Positions 9,715-18,149 of a stretch of 64,000 nucleotides of DNA are shown here, piece by piece. The notes beneath the pieces were generated by a model. The model saw only the letters and a program-made list of their open reading frames with translations, made no database searches and had not been told where the DNA came from. The stretch comes from Porphyridium purpureum (lineage: Eukaryota > Rhodophyta > Bangiophyceae > Porphyridiales > Porphyridiaceae): assembly GCA_008690995.1 (NCBI GenBank), contig VRMN01000001.1, positions 3,038,001-3,102,000 on the forward strand, read 5' to 3'. The position numbers were made by a program, and so were the translations under genes. How positions within the stretch are numbered: position 1 is the stretch's first letter; each line of letters begins with the position of its first letter.

Positions 9715-9737
9715 CACTGTACTCAAGTGGTACAGTG
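9715..9737. promoter_or_regulatory. Inverted pair of ACTGTAC motifs
   Basis: CACTGTAC and its exact complement GTACAGTG face each other across 7 bp, about 170 bp upstream of the SYLF-gene ATG. It could be a dimer-binding site. It could also be an RNA hairpin if transcribed. Confidence 0.45.
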
Positions 9738-9909
9738 ATTCACACGACAACTGAACACGGCGGTACAGCTTAATGATGCACATGATTTGGATTTGCCGTT
9801 GCTGCCGAAACAGGCACGCAGAAACGTTTTCACCTGTCGGCTACGCGTTGCCATCTGCGCTGCGAAGGCGTTGGGGGTGGTGGTGGGCCAACGGGGAACA
9901 GCAGCCACG

Positions 9910-10680
9910 ATGGCCGCAGCGGGAGATGCGAGGCCCAGACACGATAACTACTACAAGCTGCTTGACCGCGACCTCAAGGAGGCGGCCGACATTGTGGAGA
10001 TCATCACCGCGGGATGGAAGGGCGAGGCGCTTCCGGAAGGCGCCGGTGGGCACACGGCAGTCCAAGGTAAGGTGCACGATATGGACATGATCCCGCCGTG
10101 GATGTTTACGGATTGCCACGGGATTGCGTTTCTGTATGAGTTTAAGGCTGCGTTTCTGGTCTCCGTTCACGCCGGCAATGGGTTTGTGGTGAGCAAGCTG
10201 AATAAGGGCTTGCCCGGCCAGGCGTGGTCCGCACCCGTGCCGTTTGTTCTCGGGGGCGCTGGCATTGGACTCACGGGTGGGGCTAACCGCTCAAGCGTCG
10301 TGCTATTTATCATGAGTGAACATGACCTAAGACGCTTCGCAGGCCCAGACGTGTCGCTCGGCGGAGACGTCAATGTAAGCGCAGGACCAGTCGGACGCGA
10401 TTCTCGAGCACAGGTCGATTTGGGCAAAGGTGGATTTTCCACTAACTTTGCATATTCGTTTTCGCAGGGTCTCTTCCTGGGCAGTGGCGCAACCGTTTCT
10501 GGATCCACTTGCAACTCGATTGCGTCGCACCATGTGTATGGCAAGGATGTGACAGTGGACCAGCTCCTAAAGGGAGAGAAAGGAAAGGAGACGGTGGATA
10601 CCATGAGCCACGCGTCGCAATTTTATACCAGCTTAAGCAAGGCGGAGGAATTTGGAAAGCATTTCCCGACCTCCGCGTGA
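9910..10680 (+). CDS. SYLF (Ysc84-type) domain protein
   Basis: The 256-residue product is almost entirely one SYLF domain. Supporting motifs in order are CHGIAFLYEFKAAFLVSVHA, GNGFVVSK, WSAPVPFVLGGAGIGL, then GGDVNVSAGPVGRDSRA and FSQGLFLGSGATVSGS. SYLF domains in yeast Ysc84 and human SH3YL1 bind phosphoinositides and actin at membranes and act in endocytosis. No SH3 domain is fused here, so this is a stand-alone SYLF protein as in many algae and bacteria. The ATG at 9910 is the first in frame; the open frame upstream lacks ATG. It converges on the amino-acid transporter, with only 79 bp between the two stops. Confidence 0.83.
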   Translation: MAAAGDARPRHDNYYKLLDRDLKEAADIVEIITAGWKGEALPEGAGGHTAVQGKVHDMDMIPPWMFTDCHGIAFLYEFKAAFLVSVHAGNGFVVSKLNKGLPGQAWSAPVPFVLGGAGIGLTGGANRSSVVLFIMSEHDLRRFAGPDVSLGGDVNVSAGPVGRDSRAQVDLGKGGFSTNFAYSFSQGLFLGSGATVSGSTCNSIASHHVYGKDVTVDQLLKGEKGKETVDTMSHASQFYTSLSKAEEFGKHFPTSA

Positions 10681-10759
10681 TGCGCCGACTCGTTAGAATC
10701 GGGAAAGATAGGACTTCACCGGAACTGTTGACGTGTGCTCTCGCCCAAATACTGTCAAG

Positions 10760-12391
10760 TCATGCCACGTTACACGAGAAAATACCATTCGACCCAGTTG
10801 AGAAGGATGCGATGTTCACGTATGTTCCCGCAACCATGACCGTCACGGAGAGGATCACGAGCACTCCATTCAATAAAGTGAGGAACCATCGCTCTCGCAA
10901 CTTGTCCGCACGACGAGCACTGGCGAGCCAAAAGACACTCGGCAGCATGTATGTGAATTGCGTGGAGAACAAGCTGGAAATAACGCCTAGCAAACCATTG
11001 AATGTCGGAATCAATTGACTGATCACATATGCTAGCAGCCACACCAGAAACACCGAACCAATCCAGTAAACGCGGAACTGCCAGCTCACCGTCATGCTCT
11101 CCTCGCTCTTTTCAATTTTCTCGTGCTCCTGGTCGGCCACCACAACCTCTGCTTCTTGGTCTGTATCAGGCTCATTCGCCTCCTCGTCGTCGTCTTGGTC
11201 AGGGTGGCGCGCGTCAACGCTGCCAAGTGCTTGGTCCCAAAAAGCAATTTTTCCGATCGCACGCAGAAACTGGTGCGTGAAAACGTTGGCATCAATCACA
11301 CCGCCAATCAGTACGTTCGGAAGCAGAAATACCCATCCGCTGATCGCCCATCCCGAAGATGCAGGGATATCAAGAAGCGAGGGTGACATGGCGAGTGTGC
11401 CAGTATAGCAGTAAATGACCGAGCCAACAACTGAGTATGCGGCTACGGCGAACCCCTGTGCGGCGACAAGTGCCCGAGTCGCAAAGTGCTCCGGATTCTT
11501 CATCGAGGACATAAATTCGAAGAAAACCAGATGGCCAGCGTACGCGAAAATGATTGTGGTACAGGCGCTCAGCCCTTCAGAAAATGACGTGCCGGATGGT
11601 GGCAAGAAGGACGGCTGCTCATCCTCGCGGAGAGAATATCTGGTGGCCGAGACTCCGACAATATTGAAAATCATGGACATCACAATGCAAGCGAAGCTGA
11701 TTGCAGATAGCACTGAGACACCACGCATGCGCAGCGGGTAGCTAAGCAACGCACCGAGAATAGTGCCGACGAGGGCCATAACTGTAAAACAAACTTTGCC
11801 TTGTGCGAGCTCAAATATTGCGTCACCAGCACTGCGGCACGTGGCGGCCACGAAGAGAAAGAGTAGCAGGCACTGCTCGGCCTGCACGAATATACCCCAG
11901 CCCTTGCCGAAGCATATCGTCATTGCATCTCCGTAACTCTCCACCTTGTGGTCCATGCATGTCGCGTTATAGAACTCGTGCAGCAGATACCCTGTGTATG
12001 TAGCAACGATGCCCAGTCCAATTACCAAAATATTGCCTACCAGGTAACCCAGGACAGCAAAGTTTGATCCCATTGCCAGTACCCCGAGCGATACAGTTCC
12101 TGCGATAATTAAAGCGGTGGCAAAGATCCACGAAATGCCCTCCCGCTCATCTTTGACTGCAGTCTGGTCGAGCCGCCGGCCCGGCTCATTTTCATCCACC
12201 TGCGAACAAATGCGCGCATGCGCTTCGAAATCCGAGTCATCGAGCTCCGGATTTGTTGATACTCGCGAGTACTCGTGTCCTTTGCCTTTTGACGTCTTGA
12301 ATGTGTCTGCTGACCTCGCTGGTGATCCTGCAATTTCGCGTTCAACTCCTGCCCCACTTGTACTCGCCAGACGTTGTCGGGGTGCCTCCAT
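10760..12391 (-). CDS. Amino-acid transporter, AAAP/SLC36-38 family
   Basis: The 543-residue protein has an 85-residue hydrophilic N-terminus, then about eleven hydrophobic segments. The first, ISWIFATALIIAGTVSLGVL, carries the family's N-terminal helix features (GTVSLGVLAMG). Later landmarks are YGDAMTICFGKGWGI and YAGHLVFFEFMSSMKNPEHF, similar to the central Pro- and Phe-containing region of vacuolar and plasma-membrane AAAP carriers. A long acidic loop (DQDDDEEANEPDTDQEAE) separates the last helices. Substrate and direction cannot be told from the sequence. The ATG at 12391 is the first in frame. Length and topology fit the family. Confidence 0.82.
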   Translation of the reverse strand: MEAPRQRLASTSGAGVEREIAGSPARSADTFKTSKGKGHEYSRVSTNPELDDSDFEAHARICSQVDENEPGRRLDQTAVKDEREGISWIFATALIIAGTVSLGVLAMGSNFAVLGYLVGNILVIGLGIVATYTGYLLHEFYNATCMDHKVESYGDAMTICFGKGWGIFVQAEQCLLLFLFVAATCRSAGDAIFELAQGKVCFTVMALVGTILGALLSYPLRMRGVSVLSAISFACIVMSMIFNIVGVSATRYSLREDEQPSFLPPSGTSFSEGLSACTTIIFAYAGHLVFFEFMSSMKNPEHFATRALVAAQGFAVAAYSVVGSVIYCYTGTLAMSPSLLDIPASSGWAISGWVFLLPNVLIGGVIDANVFTHQFLRAIGKIAFWDQALGSVDARHPDQDDDEEANEPDTDQEAEVVVADQEHEKIEKSEESMTVSWQFRVYWIGSVFLVWLLAYVISQLIPTFNGLLGVISSLFSTQFTYMLPSVFWLASARRADKLRERWFLTLLNGVLVILSVTVMVAGTYVNIASFSTGSNGIFSCNVA

Positions 12392-12999
12392 TTCAACTTA
12401 CAATGTTCGGCAAAACCGCAAGCAGACGATCGTGTCAGCTCGAGCATTCATTGGTAACCCGGCGCAGACCCATATCCAGAGCTTCTTCCGGCGAGGATTT
12501 CAGCTGCATGCTATGCAAAGCACCTCCGCCACCCGCGCAGCCGGTCCAGTGTGGCTCATACGCGAACCATGCAATGCGCGCGCGTCACGCTTCGTCTTCT
12601 TCGACGTCGCTAGAGATTGCCGCGTTGCTTTCAATCAAGTACAGCTGCGCGGTACTGCAGATAGGTACAGCGGGGGCAGCGACAGAACATCGGGCACGAG
12701 TGTGCGCGCGAGATTTCCTGTGGCTTGTAGGTGACAAGCACCACGTGAGCACCATGGTTCGAAACACGGTCTGGGTGGGCACCGCACAAGGACTTGCGCG
12801 TCGTGTAACTGTTCCGAGAAGAAAATCACATCCTCAAAATGTAGTTTCAACGTACACACGTCAGGCAATAATTGGTTTTTCAAGCACTTGAACGTTTACG
12901 GCAACATCTACAGATACCGCAAAAGAATGTGCATCGATCCGAGCGCAAAAGAAAGAAAAAAAAAAAAAAAAAAAAACACGGCAAACGCACAGCGCAGTC
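12392..12999. other. Intergenic with a 22-bp poly(A) run
   Basis: This includes the promoter side of the transporter gene. A plus-strand run of about 22 A is at 12955-12976. No ATG-led frame of convincing composition was found. Confidence 0.4.
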
Positions 13000-13485
13000 C
13001 TAGAGGTTGCTCCGCTCAGCAAAAGGACCTCGACCCCGGTAGACTTGAACTTCATCGCTCACGCCGAAGGTGCTGCAGTATGACGGCAAGACAAGACCGG
13101 TCACGAGCTCCATCAGGTCGACGCCTGTAACCGAAATCAAATCCCCGGTGATGAAGATCTCAACGTGGAGATCAGGTGCTTCCTCACGCCTCGCTGCTGG
13201 TCTATAGCTGCGGTTAATACTGCGACCCAGAACAGCGGCCGGCGCCTGTGACGAACAAGGAAGGGTCTTCATTAGAGTAACCGTTTTGCAAGCGAAGGCA
13301 ACAAGTTTCTCTATCGGTTCTGCCCCTTTGACGCGTCGAGATGCCAGAAAGACCGCGGACGTTGCCTTATCGTAAACAAATACAATCGGCTTTACGTCAA
13401 GGTTGCTTACCAAGTAAGCAGCGACGGCGCTCGTCAGGGCCAAAGTCCAACGTACTGCTGTCGCGATTGACCAGCATCCAGAGAT
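13000..13485 (-). pseudogene. Protein-like frame without start, unknown
   Basis: A minus-strand frame of about 160 codons is open from a TAG at 13486-13488 to a TAG at 13000 and contains no suitable ATG at its beginning. Its composition looks coding (for example DVKPIVFVYDKATSAVFLAS and HVEIFITGDLISVTGVDLME). The stretch GDLISVTGV faintly recalls the OB-fold region of MCM proteins, but this is too weak for a call. Other protein-like stretches lie just upstream on the same strand in other frames. It may be one exon of a spliced gene or part of a decayed gene; most genes here have no introns, which slightly favours decay. Confidence 0.3.
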
Positions 13486-14278
13486 CTAAATGCCAAAATA
13501 CAGATCACCAAAGATGCATGCGAGAACCTCTAAGAAAGAAGTACTAGCTGAAATGACAAGAGAATCTGTCGTGGTCCTTTCGACTGTGACTTTCAAGCCA
13601 CGCGTCAATGCTGGTCAGATTTTGTGCCTTTAATGCGACCTTCAGGACCGGCTTCGTACTTCTCGACTGCAGAAGAGCTCGGCTCGGCAGTCATCATTCC
13701 GACCAAGTCGCCCAGGTATCTGAGATGGCTTTGCTTGTACCCGTGGCCGTATGTGAAAGCAATATGGCCATCCATACGTACAGGACCCCGTGGGACACAT
13801 CCTCAAGCATCACACCATGCAATACCGCTGCCCATCGTGGACACTGATGTCGCCAAGCGATCTCCCGGCGCACTTGCGCCACTAACCGGCTCAAACGGTT
13901 CAACTGGTTTCACGTTAACTACTTACACTGCAAATCCGCGGCTCCAAGCAACTGCGACAGGGGGCGATTCGCGGACGGTCTACGTTAGCGAAGGAGGAAG
14001 GAGAAGAAGTGTCGTGGTTCATGCTGCGTTCCGCACCACGCCCTTTTGTGCATTGACTAGCGCGGTCCACTACTTCTGCCGGCTACTTTCTCGCAGACAT
14101 ATCGCTGGTTCGCGCGGCTCGCTTCGTGACTCACAAGCATTGGGGGACACCGCACTTGCGCGTGAGCATTAGCATTAGTTTATGCATGAGTACAAGCATG
14201 AGCGTGAGCATGAGCATAAGCATCAGCAAGCGTGCGCGCACTCGTGCACAACGGAGTTTGTCTACAGCATGTAAGAGC
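13486..14278. other. Intergenic with protein-like minus-strand fragments
   Basis: On the minus strand, a frame around 13605-13920 reads as plausible protein (for example MDGHIAFTYGHGYKQSHLRY) but is interrupted and short. A further plausible stretch lies near 13490-13600 in another frame. On the plus strand, 14162-14231 is a run of degenerate AGCATG-like hexamers just ahead of the protease gene, likely in its 5' UTR. Confidence 0.35.
14162..14231 (+). repeat. Degenerate hexamer repeat (AGCATG-like)
   Basis: About a dozen 6-bp units such as AGCATT, AGCATG, AGCGTG and AGCATA follow each other 50-115 bp upstream of the protease ATG. The units contain ATGs in the protease frame (first at 14186), which would give a Ser/Met-rich extension without a signal peptide. 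Confidence 0.6.
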
Positions 14279-15817
14279 ATGATACCGCGTCCGCATGCAC
14301 CTTTGGTTGTCCTTATGCTTGTGCTTTTGACTCTCTGCCTGGGCCCGCTGAACGGCGTCTGCTCTGCCGCCGAGTTGACGCAAAGCTCAAAGGTGTCTGT
14401 GGCGCCGAGAATTGTGAATGGACAAGTCGCTGAGCTCGGAGAGTACCCATGGTTTGCGCACATAAGGATGGGTGGGTTGGTGTGCGGCGGTATGCTGGTT
14501 TCCTCGACTTTCGCCGTGACCGCGGCGCACTGCATACCGTCAAACGCGAACCGATTTCTGAACGTAGAGGTTTTTTACAACTCGACGGACGCGTTGAGGG
14601 GTCCGAAAGCTGAAGGCGCGATGATTTATGTACACCCGGAATACGATGAAGTCACTCGGCGTTTTGACGTTGCCATAATTCGGCTTGTCGAGCCCGTGGA
14701 TTTGCCCGCGTACCCAAGGCTGTTTGGCCTCGATGCACAGAGGAGCAATATCCAAGGACGAGTGACCACCACCATTGGATTTGGCGCGCTGCGTTTCGGT
14801 GGCCCGATCGCCGACACGCTCATGAAGACCGAAATATACGTGCAGAGAGCCGCCGTCTGCAATAACCTCTTCATCGGAACTTTTGACTCCGAAACCATGA
14901 TTTGTGCTGGTTTTGAGCCCGGCCCACCAACCGACTCGTGCCAGGGCGATAGTGGTGGCCCTCTGATGCTTGGAAACAGTACGGTCGAAAGCATAGAGAA
15001 TCCTGTAATTGTCGGTATTGTTTCGTTTGGTGTTGGCTGCGCAAGTTTACAATACCCCGCGGCGGCGTACAGCCGTGTGAGCGCGTTTTCCAGATTTCTT
15101 GGATGCGTCATGGGCAGAGACGGATTCGGCGGCTGCGCGGATGAGTTCCCGCCTCGACTACAACTTGTAGCCGCTGATTCCCCACAGTCGTCTGCACCGT
15201 CCCCCGAACCAAGCGCGACAGACGACTCTGGCATCCGCGATTCTGAGCCCAATGCAGCTTGCTTTCCTGCCTTTGCCTCGGTCGAGCTCGTCGATGGCTC
15301 GCGCAAGCGAATGGACCAAGTCATACTGGGTGATGTTGTGCGCGTCTCAGCGACCGAGTTTAGCCCCGTGGTCTTCTGGGGGCATCGGGACCCGAGCCGC
15401 GTGCACAACGATTTTGTCCGTATCAAGGTGGAAGACACGAGCGAGGCAGTCCTGGTAGTTTCAGCAGACCACTTGGTGTACGCGAATAATGCGCTGATAT
15501 TAGCACGTGCTGTCAATACGGATGATTTTGTGATGACGGCGAGCGGTGAATGGAAGCGCGTCGCTCAAGTCGAGCGCCGCGTTCGTGGGCGTGGCCTCTT
15601 TAATCCGCACACGGCCAAGGGTGACATTGTGGTGGATGGCTACGTGACATCGTGCTATACGGAGTGGCTCCATGCGGTGACCGGACATGCTATGCTGGCC
15701 TTTGCGCGCCTGCTATGGCGCACGTGCGGTCTCGACTTGACTATCGGGGTCATGGAGCTCAATTCCGTGCCCCGTGCGCTCCTGCATGTCGCGCGCATTC
15801 TTCACTTCAGCGCTTGA
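14279..15817 (+). CDS. Secreted trypsin-like serine protease fused to a hedgehog-type Hint domain
   Basis: The 512-residue product has a signal peptide (VVLMLVLLTLCLGPLNGVCS) and an S1 protease domain. The protease shows the activation site R45/IVNG46, His84 in TAAHC, Asp130 in FDVAII and Ser225 in GDSGGP; the triad is complete. A Ser/Pro/Asp linker follows at about 300-325. A Hint domain then starts at Cys328 in ACFPAFASVELVDGSRKRMD, matching the CFPG..TV start of hedgehog autoprocessing domains. It continues with the block SADHLVY (His398, like the T..H motif) and GYVTSCYTEWLHAVTGHAML (Cys459). Hint domains cleave the bond before their first Cys, so the protease could be released or given a C-terminal adduct (inference). 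I chose ATG 14279 for the signal peptide; upstream ATGs lie in a hexamer repeat. Confidence 0.85.
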   Translation: MIPRPHAPLVVLMLVLLTLCLGPLNGVCSAAELTQSSKVSVAPRIVNGQVAELGEYPWFAHIRMGGLVCGGMLVSSTFAVTAAHCIPSNANRFLNVEVFYNSTDALRGPKAEGAMIYVHPEYDEVTRRFDVAIIRLVEPVDLPAYPRLFGLDAQRSNIQGRVTTTIGFGALRFGGPIADTLMKTEIYVQRAAVCNNLFIGTFDSETMICAGFEPGPPTDSCQGDSGGPLMLGNSTVESIENPVIVGIVSFGVGCASLQYPAAAYSRVSAFSRFLGCVMGRDGFGGCADEFPPRLQLVAADSPQSSAPSPEPSATDDSGIRDSEPNAACFPAFASVELVDGSRKRMDQVILGDVVRVSATEFSPVVFWGHRDPSRVHNDFVRIKVEDTSEAVLVVSADHLVYANNALILARAVNTDDFVMTASGEWKRVAQVERRVRGRGLFNPHTAKGDIVVDGYVTSCYTEWLHAVTGHAMLAFARLLWRTCGLDLTIGVMELNSVPRALLHVARILHFSA

Positions 15818-15821
15818 ACGT

Positions 15822-15869
15822 GGACGCCCGGACGCCCGGACGCTCGGACGCTCGGACGCTTTGACGCCC
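15822..15869. repeat. GGACGC-type tandem repeat in 3' UTR
   Basis: About five to six 9-bp units (GGACGCCCG, GGACGCTCG) begin within ten bases of the protease stop codon. Confidence 0.7.
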
Positions 15870-15918
15870 ACACTTTCTAGTGTGGCACTTTCAAATTTTC
15901 GTCTCCAAAGCACTGTTC

Positions 15919-15924
15919 AATAAA
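15919..15924 (+). terminator. Polyadenylation signal AATAAA
   Basis: Lies 102 bp after the protease-Hint stop on the same strand, in the sequence TTCAATAAATACG. Confidence 0.55.
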
Positions 15925-16215
15925 TACGAGGCCGCCGCCGCTTGTCTATGAAGTCATGATCTGCACAAAAGCAGCGCATCGACCGCGCGGCAAAAACGGT
16001 GCAGGAAGTCGAAAATCACGTTTGCTAAACCTGGGGACTGTCGAGGCGGCTGACCTCGTCCTCAGGATGGCTTGCCAGGGATATGAAGGCCCGAGGGGCG
16101 CTCAGTGGTATGAGAATCTGAATACGATTCGAATGTTTACGTCATCTTATCTCCAACCCATGCCTCACAGATGGGCTGGTGCAGAATGAACTTAACTTAG
16201 ATGTAGCAGTATTCC

Positions 16216-16992
16216 TCATTGCAAACCCTTTCTGCCGCGCTTGCCTGAATAAAACCCGCCATCGACTCTCCAGTTGTACTTGCTCCCGCTCTTCTGCTTC
16301 AGCTCCTCCATCTTCCCACCAGCAAAGTCCTTCACACGTCGCGGCTCAAACGCAGCCTCATTTGCTTCTGCTGCAGACGGAGCCAAATCCGATGAACCAC
16401 CCAGTATGATTGGCCGCACATCAAGGATGCGTCCTTGTACCGTGACCACATCTTTCTTGAGCACGACCATGCGCTCCCCGTCCGTGCACGGCGTATCATT
16501 CACAAGGACACTTCCGGCCCGTATGAGAAGCTTGCAGGTCTCTGTGGATGCAGTGTTAGTCAGGCACAGCAATTTGAACAGCGTCGTGGACTGCCGTGGC
16601 TTCAACTCGTTACCCTTCACCACCTCCGGCTCCGCTTGCGGGGGCCGTGTCGCCCTACCCCGCGGTTTCAGAAGACGCGCCGGTCGAGCACCCTCCAAGG
16701 CCACCCACCGCGACGCACCGCCGACGTCCTCTCGCCGCTCGCGCGGTCGCGCCTGGTCCTTGCTCCTTCGTGAACCGCGCTCTGTCTTGCCGTCTTCCAC
16801 ATTTGCAAGCCCACCTGTCTCCACCCGCCTAGTAGACTGGCGAGGCGGTTTTGGCTGTCGCGCACGGCGGTCAGATGCCGCGCCGCCTTGTTCCCTTGCG
16901 GACTGCGCACACATACACACCGAACCGAGCCGTTCGGTGCGACTTCCCAACGGAAGCGCAAGACGTCCCACAAAGGCAGGTTCTGGTTTCAT
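16216..16992 (-). CDS. S4-domain RNA-binding protein (YbcJ-like)
   Basis: The 258-residue protein has a long, basic, Arg/Pro-rich N-terminal half of low complexity, which may contain an organelle-targeting peptide. A compact S4 domain follows at about residues 138-195: LFKLLCLTNTASTETCKLLI, then AGSVLVNDTPCTDGERMV and VVTVQGR. This is the layout of small bacterial S4 proteins such as YbcJ and of S4 domains in ribosomal and pseudouridine-synthase proteins. No catalytic domain is attached. The C-terminus is basic (FYSGKRGRKGLQ). A role in organelle ribosome or RNA metabolism is likely but not shown. The ATG at 16992 opens the frame. Confidence 0.68.
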   Translation of the reverse strand: MKPEPAFVGRLALPLGSRTERLGSVCMCAQSAREQGGAASDRRARQPKPPRQSTRRVETGGLANVEDGKTERGSRRSKDQARPRERREDVGGASRWVALEGARPARLLKPRGRATRPPQAEPEVVKGNELKPRQSTTLFKLLCLTNTASTETCKLLIRAGSVLVNDTPCTDGERMVVLKKDVVTVQGRILDVRPIILGGSSDLAPSAAEANEAAFEPRRVKDFAGGKMEELKQKSGSKYNWRVDGGFYSGKRGRKGLQ

Positions 16993-17607
16993 CGTCCTCT
17001 TACTCTAGCGTTCCTTTACATCCGCCGCCCTTCTTCAGCTCGTTGCCTCGCTCGCCACACCGTCCGAGTCGTTCTTTCATCCGGCCGTTCCGGCGAGTCC
17101 AACCGCAGTTGTCCACGCAAGCTGTACTTACTGAACCTACACTGTGCTTCCTGTCCAGTGTACTTCACGTACAGTTCCCGCAGGGACTGACTTGGTTCTG
17201 CCGGACCACTTGCTTCGTCCGACCCATTTGCGTTCGCGCACGTTGCTGCCATGGTTGCTCTGCGTCCGCGCCACGTCGTGCTGGCGCAGTTGCGAACATG
17301 GCTGCTCGTCTTGCAACCATAGCACTGGTGCGCGTTTGAGCTGCTTTTTATCTGGGCGAGCAAACCCGTCTTTTTATCCTCGCGCGTTTTGTTGCCGAAC
17401 AAGGACCTCCCGATAAAGTCTCGAAGTGGGGCAAGCACAGGCAGTATAAATTGAGGCTCGCTTGTATTCTGTCAAGCGAGCTGATGGGGCGTGGCTAGAA
17501 GTCGAGAGCCTGTATCAGAGTCAAGGGTCCAAGTTCACATGCAACGCGACCGAGTGGACAAGGAACAGCATTCAACGAGCCCATTCTTTGCAAGAAACCC
17601 GGGAACC
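16993..17607. other. Intergenic / divergent promoter region
   Basis: This carries GTACAGT at 17169-17175 and a TATAAA at 17445-17450 facing the 17608 gene. A 78-codon minus frame with ATG at 17252 ends at 17016, only 23 bp before the S4 gene start; it may be an upstream open frame in that gene's leader. No family recognised. Confidence 0.4.
17445..17450 (+). promoter_or_regulatory. TATA box of the small secreted protein gene
   Basis: TATAAA in GCAGTATAAATTGAGG lies about 160 bp upstream of the ATG at 17608, similar in spacing to the box of the 6899 gene. Confidence 0.55.
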
Positions 17608-17946
17608 ATGTTATACCCAAGCCGCGTTTTCCTGGTGGTCTCCATGGTTGCCGTTTGCATGGTGCTAGCACGTGGAAGCGAGGCGTTCGACACGCCGTAC
17701 TTGGCGCCGCAGCCGTACGTCAGCCAACCGCCCGCTCACACATATGACCAGCATCCTGATATTCCATATGTCATTGGCAAGGAGTATCCGGACTTCAAAG
17801 CGATGACTTACACCCGCACGCGCCTGTGCTGCACGACAGGATGTGATTTCAAGGGCGCATATGATGACCCCACTATCGAAGCCAAGTGCTCAGAATGGAA
17901 GAAGGACGACGGCGAGTACGACAGCGATAACGATGCCTTCATGTAG
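17608..17946 (+). CDS. Small secreted protein, unknown
   Basis: The 112-residue product begins with a good signal peptide (core VFLVVSMVAVCMVLA, cleavage near residue 26). The mature part is Pro/Tyr-rich (YLAPQPYVSQPPAHTYDQHP), has a small Cys group (LCCTTGC and KCSEW, four cysteines), and ends with an acidic tail (DDGEYDSDNDAF). I do not recognise a family. I chose the ATG at 17608 because the signal peptide begins there; the same frame is open 39 codons further upstream, but that extension is hydrophilic and would bury the signal. It is probably a wall or mucilage component (inference from export and composition). Confidence 0.6.
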   Translation: MLYPSRVFLVVSMVAVCMVLARGSEAFDTPYLAPQPYVSQPPAHTYDQHPDIPYVIGKEYPDFKAMTYTRTRLCCTTGCDFKGAYDDPTIEAKCSEWKKDDGEYDSDNDAFM

Positions 17947-18149
17947 ATCCATCTGCGGTGACCCCTTTTGTCTGTCATGAATGCAGTTCCATGTCGCGGC
18001 TGGAAATCTGCTGGCTCGGTCATTCGTCGAGACGTCCGAAATTGAGTCTAGGAACGTGTTTCTGTCGGGCTGCTTTTGGCTAGCCCCGGCTAGACGTCGA
18101 AGAAAGTTGTCTGAATGAGAAAAGTAAATGACTTTTTTCAATACAGCCG

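Larger units (their letters stand above)
9329..9909. other. Intergenic: 3' UTR and SYLF-gene promoter
   Basis: This contains the likely polyadenylation signal at 9495, an AT-rich imperfect palindrome near 9468-9482 (AATAAT/ATTATT arms) and a facing ACTGTAC/GTACAGT pair at 9715-9737. A frame open from 9787 joins the SYLF gene but has no ATG before 9910. Confidence 0.5.
15818..16215. other. Intergenic between convergent genes
   Basis: This contains a short 9-bp tandem repeat at 15822-15869, AATAAA at 15919, and otherwise no gene signal. Confidence 0.5.

Noticed and set aside
12753-12766. GGTTCGAAAC as a tRNA B box
   Set aside because: No matching A box, acceptor stem or T-loop pairing could be found around it.
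12955-12976. Poly(A) run as the tail of a retroposed gene
   Set aside because: No coding remnant in the right orientation and no flanking target duplication were seen next to it.
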